Made by a program: the position numbers and the translations under genes. From Cordia subcordata (lineage: Eukaryota; Streptophyta; Magnoliopsida; Boraginales; Cordiaceae): a DNA stretch of 64,000 nt. A model generated the notes under the pieces. It searched no databases, was not told the origin of the DNA, and saw only the letters and a program-made list of their open reading frames with translations. Location: positions 6,138,001-6,202,000 of the forward strand of contig JAPTOF010000017.1 of the NCBI GenBank assembly GCA_028554755.1. The letters run 5' to 3'. The stretch's first letter is position 1, and the number at the start of each line of letters is the position of its first letter. Shown here piece by piece: positions 35,847-47,600 of the stretch.

Positions 35847-36259
35847 GTGAATTAGAAGCTGAATAAACATACAAGCCAAAGTGCAATGTTAAAAATTTAA
35901 TTTAGAGGCTGGCACCATAGCCGGCGAGAAACAATGCGAACGGTGAAGAATACGAGATACCAAGGAATTTGTCAGGTTGAATGTGGAGTATTTGTGTTGG
36001 AGACACGAAATATTATTCATGTTGGGTTTAAGTCCCATGTTCTGCTTTCACCAATCGATCCAACCGGTCGGTCGGCAGCATTGTTTGATAGAAATAGAAA
36101 CCACACTAAATTTACTGGTCCACCCACAGGTCGACAGGGAGTAATTGTCCAATAAAAATGATGATTGTGATTTTAAGAAGCTTGTCCATCTCACGTGCTT
36201 TTCACGTTAAAAATATAACGAAATTTGTTCGAAGGACTAATGGTGTCCTACTTATCGAA

Positions 36260-36520
36260 CACTACAAAAAAATTTTGGATTTCAAATAGAAAATCTCTGT
36301 CTTACATTTAAAAAATTCCATCTCAAATCCATTTTGAGACGGAATCTAAGATGCAAATTTTCTGTTTCAAAAACCCTCGTCTCAAATTTTGAGACAAAAA
36401 ATTTTCCTTCTAAATTTCCGTCTTAAATTCCATTTCAAATATGTATTAACTTATTAAAAAAAAATTTCCAAATTCTCTGTCTCAAATTTTTCATCTCGAA
36501 TGCACTAATTTCTAGTAGTG
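36260..36520. mobile_element. Non-autonomous CACTA element
   Basis: Starts CACTACAAAAAAATTT and ends AATTTCTAGTAGTG, the CACTA-superfamily termini. It is 261 bp, with repeated TCTCAAAT/ATTTGAGAC subterminal motifs in both orientations and no coding sequence. Confidence 0.8.
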
Positions 36521-36599
36521 AAAGTCTACGAACTAAAAAGTTTATTTTGAAAGTCAATGTACTAAAATGTGACAAAGTCAATAGTTAGAGATTACTAGG

Positions 36600-37043
36600 G
36601 GGATAAACACTTTATTATTAAGGACATAAAAATAGAATTTAGTTAAAATACAATATAAATATAGTTATTTATTTTTTTCTTAAAAGTATATTATCAATAT
36701 TTTATAAATTTAAAATTTTAACTTATGTTATACATAATATAAGTATATAATGATTATTAAATAACCATAGTAATAAAGATAAAAAGATAAGTAGAAGTTA
36801 AATAATAAATATATTTTAATAGTACAGACAAAATGGTAAGGACAAGATAGCAAATGGTTAGCATAACTTGCTTTTTCCGAAAATACTTACGGCTATAAAA
36901 AATAGAAGTTGAGTATAGAGATTTTTCTATTTTCTATTTTAAGATACTTTAAAAGAAAATTTTATTAAAACAAACACATCTACTAACTTAAATTAGGTTT
37001 TAAATAGGTATAATCAACTCAAAAACCAAACCAAACACCCTCT
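36600..37043 (-). mobile_element. Reverse-oriented, truncated Tourist-like MITE
   Basis: The right end AAAAACCAAACCAAACACCCTC is the complement of the GAGGGTGTTTGGTTTGG terminus of the element at 10250. Read on the minus strand, the body follows the same order of blocks as 10733-11163 (ATTTGCTATCTTGTCCTTAC, TTTATTACTA, ATAATCATTATATA, TTATATTATGTAT). The other end is not clear. Confidence 0.55.
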
Positions 37044-37210
37044 TGCTATGAGGGAACAAAACTTTCCACCAAAATTGACTTTTCCTTGTGCTTCACTGAT
37101 TTTTGAAGAAGCGTTTAATTTTTTGTAGAGCTGTAAAATTCTAAGATGAGAAAACCTTAGCGATGGACTAGGCTTTCAAGAGTTCAAACCACTTAAAAAT
37201 CTTGCATTTA

Positions 37211-37433
37211 GGGCTCGTTTGGATTGGCTTTTTCCAAAAGCGATTTTTTTAACAACTTTTAAAAACATTTTTTTTAGAAGCTAAAAATTCTTGCTTCTAA
37301 AAAAATTGTATTTGAACTTTTTTCAGAATTTCAACTTTTTGGAAAGTAAATCAAATAATTATTGTAATTTAATATAACTTTTTTCAGAAAAGAAAAATAC
37401 TTTTCCCTGAAAAAAATCAATCCAAACAGGCCC
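37211..37433. mobile_element. Tourist-like MITE, cleanest short copy
   Basis: Ends GGGCTCGTTTGGATTGGCTT and AATCAATCCAAACAGGCCC; TTA flanks both sides as a 3-bp target duplication. 223 bp, AT-rich, non-coding. This copy best defines the short subfamily. Confidence 0.8.
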
Positions 37434-37692
37434 TTAATCCTTCTTATCCCTACTCTTTCATTTATGCACTTTGCATATTTCATATTTTGTTTAAAAGAAT
37501 ATACATTGTGTATTGAATATATTAAACAGGTAAAATTTTCTCATGACCTAATTAACCATCCTTTCCCTTCCTTATGTTATTTAGTCATTCAGACTAATAA
37601 TATTATTTATTTATTCATCGACATTTCATAATTTCATGTCATTATATTTTGCTAACTATACGAAATTAACCCAAAGAGTTATTCTTGGAAAG

Positions 37693-37886
37693 GCTTATTA
37701 AGGTATTAAGCGATTGACAGTCTGAATCAGTAAAATACTCTTAAACTAGTACTTGATCCTCCTTAATAACACTCTATCTCTTCTGATTTGCTTATTAAGG
37801 TATTAAGCGATTGACAGTCTGAATCAGTAAAATACTCTTAAATTAGTACTTGAACCTCCTTAATAACACTCTATCTCTTCTGGTTT
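37693..37886. repeat. 97-bp tandem duplication
   Basis: Two head-to-tail copies starting GCTTATTAAGGTATTAAGCG (37693-37789 and 37790-37886) differ at only a few bases. A partial third copy of the TTGATCCTCCTTAATAACACTC part follows near 37926. Confidence 0.9.
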
Positions 37887-37949
37887 GTCATACGTGTATG
37901 TTACCCTTCATAATTACTAGTATTTGATCCTCCTTAATAACACTCTTAC

Positions 37950-38605
37950 TTTTTTTGGTTTGTTACAAGTGTATATTACCCTTCATAATTTCAAAATAGT
38001 CATAGGACTTCCTCGTGGTTCACTTTAACATGATAATCTACCCCCCTCATTGAGACTCATTGACGACAATCGTTGCAAATCTCCTTTGAGAGCTACCTCA
38101 GAAAATTATAGTGTGTTTGGTCACTTATTTCATAAATTTTTGTGTAACATAGTTTTCTTTACATGTCTTACAATTGTAATAAATTTTTTTTCTTAATTTG
38201 AATTCTATTTATAGTTTGTTATTTATTAAAGAAGACATCGATTTATGGATAAATTTCTGAAAAGAAAATTAAATTCTAAGCAACAACTTTTCCCAAAAAA
38301 TTATTGGAATAAATATTCAAGATTATGCACAAAATTGTTCAAAGAAAACTCAATTTAACATGAACTCATCAATATATCCTACGTATATAGGGATCTCCTA
38401 TACTTCGTTCTGCTCATTTCATGATCATGATTAACGTGTCCGTTGCTTCATGTTCTTTAATTTACCAAGAAAGGAAAAGACCCAAAAATAAAAAGACTTT
38501 TAACCCATAACACCGCCCAAGTGTTAAACAACAATTTTTGAGTTTTTTGCAACTCAACTTCTTAGCAACATTAGCTTCAAGCTTTCATGGCTAGGAGTAC
38601 ACACA
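37950..38605. other. 3' flank of the CCCH gene
   Basis: AT-rich spacer; the last part is probably the 3' UTR of the minus-strand gene ending at 38606. Nothing else recognised. Confidence 0.45.
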
Positions 38606-41600
38606 TCAAATGATATCCACATCTGCCATCTCTTCATCAACTCCGTCTATATCGACACTTTCGTCGTTGCCCTTGTACTGCGAAGGGATCGAGTTACTCG
38701 CTCAGAACATAGTCCAGAAAAATATAAGAACATTTACATTTTTTCAGAAAGGCTTTCGACTGACCTGTGAATAAGCATTGTGTGGGATTGGAGGAGGTGG
38801 TGGTGGTGGTGGGAAAGCCAGTTGCGGGATTTTAGCAGCATCATCCTTTCCAGCTATTGCAGCAGCAGTTCCAACGGCCTCGACCTTCTCGTCCATCTCA
38901 ACAATTTCAACAACTTCATCCACAGCATGAGCAGCAATGCAAGTTGATGGCAATTCAAGGCCGAGTTCAGAGAACTTGGACTGCACGTTTCCAGATCATG
39001 GGCTTCAAAAACTTCAGGCCATCGAATTATGAAATAATTTAAAAACATGACCAGCTGAGAACTGCTAATAAATGATGTGAGCACTTTCAATGTACTCATT
39101 AGAGGAGAATATTTGTTTTCTGGAACTATTTCCAATGATTGACCTCTCATATCACACTTTGTACAATCTCCTATTTAGAAATGAATTTTGTTAAGTCATA
39201 CTGATGATTACAACTTTCAAGATATTTGAATAACTCTCTTGCCAAAATGAAATGTGCATAAAGATAATAAGCAGAAGAGAAAAAGATACAGTCTAACAAA
39301 AGTCTTACCAAATAATACAACAAATGAATCACAAGAACATAAAGATGATAAGTAGCTACCAGAAACAAAAGTTAACAAGAGAAAAGAAATATAAAGAAGA
39401 TGCGCACCTTATCTGCAAATGAAACACCAGTCAAAAGGTTCTTTTCCTTTCTAGTCTTGTCACTGTTGACCAAGGGCCTAAAGCCATTGTTTCTATCATT
39501 ATCTGCATTAGCTTTCTTACTAATTCTGCCCATTGTAGTTCCTTCTCCTTGGATGGCATTTTCTGGTTGAAAGTGTATATTGTCAGGAGGGGAAAAAAAA
39601 AAGGAAAAGAAAAAGTAGATGCCTATCCATATAACACAATCATGAAGTACCATACAAATTGAGATGACAAACATTATGGCAATAATATATAGTAACACTA
39701 ATAACGAAAGTCGAACAAATTAAAAATCTAAAATCATCACCAGTCTATCTTTTTTCTAGTATTTTTTGCATTAGGATAACATCAGAACAAAGATATGAGA
39801 TCTGACTGCAACTAAGGTAAAACTGCAACAAATCCAACATAATGGCCTATGTGAAAGTTCAAGGACCTAAAAAATCAAAACTGTTGATAAAAGATTGCCA
39901 CAATCTCCTGCAATTCTAGTTTAACACACTTGCATAACAACTAACATGCCCTTCTAGTCACCATAGCAAGCCTAACAAATTGCTAGAAGATAGCAGCCAT
40001 AAGTAAGACACATTGAAGGTTTATAGCGCTAAAGCACAACAAAGCAAGCACAAGACTCCTAGTGTTAACCGTAATAAAACTGAAACATAAAAAGTCAGCT
40101 ACCTCCACCTAGTGCACAAGAACCATTCAAATTATAATCTGGACTCTTTCATCAACTGCCAGATATCTGGTGTTCCAAGTGGAAATAGAGCTAATACATA
40201 CTTATGAAACTAGAAAGCAACGGCAGGAGTTAAACAGAGTTGTTGCCTTACTACTTACTAGGTGCCATCTATTCTTCAAGCAAATTTCAAACTCTAATTT
40301 TAGATGAAACACCGCCCCCTTGAAGTTCCCAATATTGTTGAGGCTAGCTAGGCAAGGCAGAGGTGATAATTGATTTTCCATACTCCGAGCAGTAGAATAG
40401 AGAACATAGATATTCCAAGGAATTACCTTGTGTGGTATATAACAAAAATAGGAAAAAACACTTGTTTAAAATTGAATGTTTTGTACCACAAGAGCCATAC
40501 CAGCAAAAACCTGCTAAAAGAAATAATTGACATGTGTATCTAACTATTCTTTCCCAGATAGGACATTCCGCATTTGGTTGCAATCCCTTTGCTACCAAAT
40601 GAGGAACTTGGGACTACTCAGCAGTGACCTCTAGTACTACATTTCCAGGCATGGAAGTTAAGGTTATTTATAATCACAACCCCCATGACCAAGTACAATT
40701 TTTCATAAAATCTCTCTAGTACAAATGATACTATTAAGGGTTGAAAAGAAAATGATTCTAAGAATGTTAGAGACAAACAACAAAATAAATGTTAAATCAT
40801 AAGAAATTATCCACGTAGACAAATGTGGTGTAGATCTTATAAGAGCTCCATTTATTACCTTGATTTGACGCTCGATTAGCATCACGATGGGTTCGGGATC
40901 TTTTTCTGCTTGATGAAACATTCTTTTGCTGCTCATTGCGTGGCCTCATTAAACTATTACCAGCAAGCTCTTCATCACTTGTAATATTGATACTTGAATC
41001 CTCTGCATTTGTCCCATGTCTAGGAGTATCTGAACTGAGTTTCTCTCCCAACTTTTCAAGTTGAGTATATGACCTACAAATGTCAAAATCCATACTTGAT
41101 AATTCTACATAATGGAGAGTGTCCAGTGTCAACATATCTGCAGGGGAAAAATTGAACAGTTTAATAGGATAATTCTATGCTAAAGTAGAAACATGCCTCT
41201 TCAGTTCATCTTGCAGCCGTGAGTGACGATTATATGCCTTTATGAACTTCTTAATCTTTGAAGTAATCCTACAACACAAAGCAACAAAATAGAGAGCAGA
41301 ATGAGAGAGGCTAGAAACTGAGTCAAACAAAGTGGCAATGACTAGCAAAGGCTTATAGAACATCTGCAAGGACACTTCAAAGGAGAATTTTATATGTGAA
41401 GACAGGTGCAGCCACCCAGTCCTACTGATACCTCTTGCATTCCGCCTGTTCTTTGTTCAGCTGCATCTCAAGCTCCTGAATTTTTGATGTTAGACTATCT
41501 GCTTCTTGGACCCTTTCGTCTATGTACAACTTCAAGCAATATCAAAAGTAGCATCAAACATTATGCTTGTACATCTAATATAACAAGGTAAGTAAAACTT

Positions 41601-44600
41601 TTCACCAAAGACATTCAAAAGATTAAGTAAGGCTTAGAAAAAGGTAGAGGTTTTAGGTTGTCAAGAACAGAAGTCTGCATTCATCCCACTTATTGCTAAC
41701 TTTAAGTTAAAGTTAGCAATTACAAAGAAAAGTATCCATCACTGATAGAAGTATGTATATTAGTCTATTAGTTAGTTAAAGGTGTATCCAGCTGAAGTTA
41801 GTTACAGAAAACTGTATTAGTTAGTTAGAAGAAAGAGTTAGTGGTGTACAGCTGTAATCTAGTTAGTTAAAGCATTCTATTGTACTTCTCTCTCTATAAA
41901 TATCAGATCCAATGTACTATCATTAATTCAACAAGATGACAGTTATTCTTTTCTGTCAAATTCTCTCTCTCTTCTCATGGTAATCAGAGCAAAGCTAAGT
42001 CCTGGCAGTTTTTTTTTTTTTAAACATCTTCTTCATTTCTTCATCTGAAACCCTAAACTAGGGTTTTCTTCATAGAGATCTCATCATATCTTTCAATCTA
42101 ACATATCAAAGTCTCTCCAAATTTGATCGAAGCCTCTTCATCTCTATGCGATTCATTGTGTTGAAGTAGATTTTCATTTCTCCAACATTGTAATTTTTTC
42201 ATCTCCAAGCTCTTAGCTATGGCCTCTACTTCAACTGTTCATGCTAGTGGTGAAATTGAAGAGTTATCTACTAGCTTGAAGATTCTCATTCACAATGTTG
42301 GCAATCTGATCAACATCAAGCTAGATAACACAAACTATGTGCCTTGGAAATCTCAGATGCGAGTTCTTCTAAGAGCTTCCAAACTGTTTGATCAAGTGAC
42401 TGGTAGGGTTCCTCCTCCTCGTATGATGCTAGTTGATGCCTCAGGTAATTCTTACTTGAATCCTGAGTATGACAAGTGGAAAACTCAGGATGATTATCTT
42501 AAATCCTGCTTGTTCACTACTATGACTACTGCAGTTCAATCACAAGTTTTTCATTTGGATACTGCTAGTCAGGTTTGGACTGCTCTAGAGACTAGGTATA
42601 GTTCTCTTAGCAGATCACATGTTCATTAGTTGAAATTGCAAATTCTAAATCTTTCTAAGGGAACTATGTCAATGCAGCAATATTTAGATCATGTCAAATC
42701 AATTACTGATAATCTGATTAGTGTTAATGAGCCAGTCTCTCAAGAAGATCTGGTAGTTCATATACTTAAGGGATTACCTAATGAGTATCAGTCATTCAAA
42801 GCCTCTATTAGAGTAAGGTCAACTCCTGTCACTGTTGCAGAGTTGTCATCTCTTTTGATCTCAGAAGAACTCCATCTTAGAATGGAGATTTCCATTTCTC
42901 TTACTGACTCTAATCAGAATATTCCAACTGCATTATATTCTCAAACACAACACATGAATTCACAAGGCAGAGGCAGGGGAAATGGATACAATAGAGGAGG
43001 AAGAGGAGGCAAAACTTACAGAGGGGGAAGAGATTCTTCTACTCCTACAAGACAAGGACTACTTGGTTCAGCACCATCATCTGCTGTGTCTACTGTCTCT
43101 ACTAATAGAAGTCCTCAATCTGGTTCCTCTTCTACTAAAATCTACTATCAAATCTGTGGGAAGCCAAATCATTTGGCCTTCAATTGCTGGCATAGGTATG
43201 ATTCTACCTATCAAGGGCAACAGCCTGGTAAACAAGCATATACTGCACAAGCTCAACAGTCTTCTAATACAGCTCAACAATGGGTATTGGATTCAGGAGC
43301 CAATACTCATGTTACTAATGATCTTAATCAGCTGCAGTCTTTTCAACCATACACTGGCACTGATTCAGTGGCAGTGGGGAATGGCCAGACTTTGACCATT
43401 AAAAGCATGGGTGATGGTACAATTCTAACCTCATCAAAACCTTTATTTCTGTCTAATGTTTTATATGTGCCACAGATTTCTACAAATCTTTTGTCTATAG
43501 CTAAGCTTACCTCTGACAATGATTGTTCAATACTTTTTAATGCTAAGGAGGTGCTTATCTTGGACAACAACAGTCATTCCACTCTGTACAAGGCCCCCTG
43601 TAATCAAGGCCTGTACTGTCTCCCTGCCTCCAGTTTCTCTTCCTCTTCTATCAATATGTGCTCTCCCAAGGTTCTTACAGCTCATACCACTTCAAGATCA
43701 AGGGCTTCTTTGGCAAAAAAGACTTGGTCATCCTACAACTACTACTGCAAATACTCTGTCTAGACTGATAGGTGTTAAACGTCCATATAGTACAGTTGAT
43801 TGTGAGTCTTGTTCTTTGTCTAAATCTCATAAACTACCTTTCTCACAGTCTGTTACTATTTCCAGTATACCTTTTCAACTTGTACATGCTAATGTATGGG
43901 GTCCTGCCTCAGTTTCTTCTCATATGGGCTATAGGTATTACATTGCTTTTGTTGATGATTGCTCGAGATTTGTATGGATATATCCCATGAAATGCAAGAC
44001 AGAAGTTTTTTCTATCTTTTTGAACTTTTATTCAATGGTGCAAACTCAGTTCCAAGCTTCTTTACAAGTGTTTAGATCTGATAATGGTACTGAATTCATT
44101 AAAAACAAATTCAGATCTATTTTTCAGTCTAAAGGCAGTTTGCATCAAACTACCTGTCCTTATACACCTGAGCAAAATGGCAAAGTAGAAAGGAAGCATA
44201 GACATCTCATTGAAACTACATTAGCCTTACTTCACCAAAGTAATTTGCCTAGTACTTATTGGATGGAAGCTCTTGCTATGGCAAACTTCTTAATAAACAG
44301 ATTACCTACTACTGTTCTTAACAGTAAATCACCATTTGAGCTTCTATATTCTGTTTCCCCAAATTATTTTGATCTCAAGGCTTTTGGGTGTCTTTGCTAT
44401 CCTTGACTCAAGCCTTACACTAAACATAAACTAGAACTCAGATCTATACCTTGCATTTTCTTGGGTTATTGTCCTTTGACTAAAGGTTACAAATGTCTAG
44501 ATTTGTATACTCACAGAGTATATGTCTCTAGACATGTAAGATTTAATGAACAGGTTTTTCCTCATTCACAAAAGCCTGTTGATGGTGATTCTATAGCCCA

Positions 44601-47600
44601 GTTTCAGTCATTCTCTTCCTTTCCAAGTCAGCTACCTCTATGTTATTCTCCTTTTTGTACTGAACATTTTGCTTATCCTGCAGCACAGTCTACTGTTTAC
44701 TCTTCTGCAGGAACAGTTTCTTCATCCATTCAGAACAGTATAGGATCTGAGTCCAATCCTTTACTTCATACTCCTCACTTATCACATTCAACATCTCCAT
44801 CTTCCAATTCCTCACAAAATATATCTTTACCACCTCAAGCATCTCCTAATATTCCTGCACCACAAACATCTACTAATATTCCTGCACCACAAATAGAATC
44901 ATCCTCTTCTTCTACTTCTTCCACTGCTCCTTTAGAATCATTTCAGTCACTAGCTCCTGTATCTAATCATCCTATGCTTACAAGGTCTAAAACTAGGTGT
45001 TTGCCACCTCCACTTTATCACCTTCACACATTGATTACCACTGCACCATCACATGAACCTACTACTTATAAACAGGCTACAAAGTATGAGTGCTGGCAGA
45101 GAGCTATGCAAGAAGAATTTCAAGCTTTACTTGATCAACACACTTGGGAACTTGTTCCCTTACCTAATCACAGGCAGCCAATTGGTTTCAAGTGGGTTTA
45201 CAGAATTAAAAAGAATGCAGATGGGATAGTGGCCAGATATAAAGCAAGGTTAGTAGCAAAAGGGTGCTTGCAAGAGTATGGAATAGATTATCAAGAGACT
45301 TTTAGCTCTGTGGTTAAGAGTCAGACTATCAGAACAGTCTTAAGTTTGGCTTTACATCATAATTGGACTATAAAACAGTTAGATGTTACTAATGCTTTTC
45401 TTCATGGGGCTCTTGAGGAGGAGGTGTACATGTTGCAACCTCAAGGATTTGAAGATAAAATAAAGCTTGATTATGTTCGCAAACTCAAAAAGTCTCTTTA
45501 TGGTCTTAAGCAGGCTCCAAGGGCCTGGTATAATAAGCTTTCTACATTTTTGCTTCAGCAGCAATTTTCCATGAGTAGTGCTGATTCATCTCTTTTCATT
45601 CATCACACATCCACAGATTACACATTAATGCTGGTGTATGTGGATGATATTATACTCACAGGGAATAATCCTACCTACATTGCTTCCCTTCTACAGGACA
45701 TGGGCACTCAATTTGCCATCAAAGATTTGGGTTCTCTTCACTATTTTCTAGGAATAGAGGTTACTAGAACTACTGAAGGTTTGCTGCTTCACCAGACTAA
45801 ATATGCTAAAGATATTTTAAGTCAAGCAGGCATGGCAGAGTGTTCTTCAGTGCAGACTCCTACACTGTCCAAAGCTTCTCTTAAGACTGCAGATAAGTCT
45901 ACACCCTATGCTAATGAAACGCTTTTTAGAAGTCTAGTGGGAGCTCTGCAGTACTTAACTATGACTAGACCAGATTTGCAGTTTGCAATTAACTCTTTAT
46001 GTCAACATATGCATCATCCTACCTTGGCAGATTTGGCTTTTCTTAAAAGGACTTTGAGATATATTAAGGGTACACTTGGTCAAGGTCTTTTGTTTCAGGC
46101 TGGATCTTTACAACTGCAAGCTTACAGTGATTCTGATTGGGCTTCTAATGCAGTTGACAGGAAATCTACTACAGGATATGCAGTGTTTCTTGGCCCAAAT
46201 TTAATTTCTTGGTGTTCTAAAAAGCAACATACTGTTGCTAGGTCTTCAACAGAGGCTGAGTATAGAGCAATGGCTCAAACTACCTCTAAACTTAAGTGGT
46301 TAACATATCTATTTCATGACTTGTCTATACCTGTTTCAGTGCCTACTCTATTCTGTGATAATGTGTCTGCAATGGCCTTGGCTGCTAATCCAGTATTCCA
46401 TGCTGGGACAAAGCATATAGAAATAGATTATCATTTTGTCAGAGAACAAGTGCAATCTAAAGTCCTTAGCTTATCTTATGTTGCTTCCAGGGAACAAGTG
46501 GCTGATCTCTTTACTAAAGCTTTGTCTCAACAACAATTTTCCTTTCTTAAGAGCAAGCTTCCCATGGTTTCTACACCAAGCTCAGCTTGAGGGGGGCTGA
46601 TAGAAGTATGTATATTAGTCTATTAGTTAGTTAAAGGCGTATCCAACTGGAGTTAGTTACAGAAAACTGTATTAGTTAGTTAGAAGAAAGAGTTAGTGGT
46701 GTATAGCTGTAGTCTAGTTAGTTCAAGCATTCTATTGTACTTCTCTCTCTATAAATATCAGATGCAATGTACTATCATTAATTCAATAAGATGACAGTTA
46801 TTCTTTTCTGTCAAATTCTCTCTCTCTTCTCAATCACTTCCACACGAAGTCCAATCTCATGTCATACAGATATTAATCCATTTTTGCATAATAATACTTA
46901 AATTCACATTCACAAGACAAAATTTTCTAGAAAAGAAAGAGTGAATTCGTTCAGGGGCCTTCATGAGACTTGATGAAAGATAATCCTATCCCATAGTTCA
47001 AATAATCCTGCAGCAGTGCGGAGAGAACAGATATAGATACTCGTTAATGTGAAACTTCAGAGGATTTTCTTCAGAAATCTTTAAGGGAGAAAAAATTTTG
47101 CCACTAGATTAGAATTATACATGGAGTTCCGACAAATTTATATTGAGGATCGGGGTATATGCCAGGAAAGACGGAAGATTAAAGTGTACGCTAAGCGATT
47201 ACACAACAAAAGAGCATATAAAATCCATTAATCGGAATAGTCCAAAGCAGCAAAGTACCAACAACAAATAGACTGCAGTCTTACTTACTCCCATGTCACC
47301 CCATGCCTATTTCTTTTCAGAAGGGGGGCACAGAGAAGGAAATATAGAAGAATTAATTCTAAAGTAAAGAACAAGAGAAAGAAAGAAATGGAAGTGGAAA
47401 AAAACAAAAAGTAATTGGTCATCTTATGCAGGCTGCATGACAGTCACTACAAAACAGTGAACTGACCTCCAGTTGGCATTTGTGGTCAAGCAGCATGTTG
47501 ACTTCAGACTGCACTTGTCTTAGCTGCACATTTTCAGAAAAAGTGAAATATAAATGACATAGACAGGTCCCTGTTTGACCCTAAGAAATCCAGCTGAACA

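Larger units (their letters stand above)
41743..46832 (+). mobile_element. Complete Ty1/copia LTR retrotransposon in CCCH intron 5
   Basis: 5,090 bp, antisense to the host gene. It has two 235-bp LTRs, a primer-binding site, gag-pol in the order gag-protease-integrase-RT-RNase H (copia order), and a polypurine tract (GAGGGGGGC). The target duplication ATCAC stands at 41738-41742 and 46833-46837. The two LTRs differ at eight positions that I can count (about 3.4%), so the insertion is fairly recent. The polyprotein is broken by two stops and one frameshift. The element separates host exons 5 and 6 by about 5.9 kb without touching a splice site. Confidence 0.95.

Noticed and set aside
42982..43395. 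137-codon ORF overlapping copia gag
   Set aside because: Shadow frame; the gag-protease frame with the zinc knuckle and DSGA motif is the real one.
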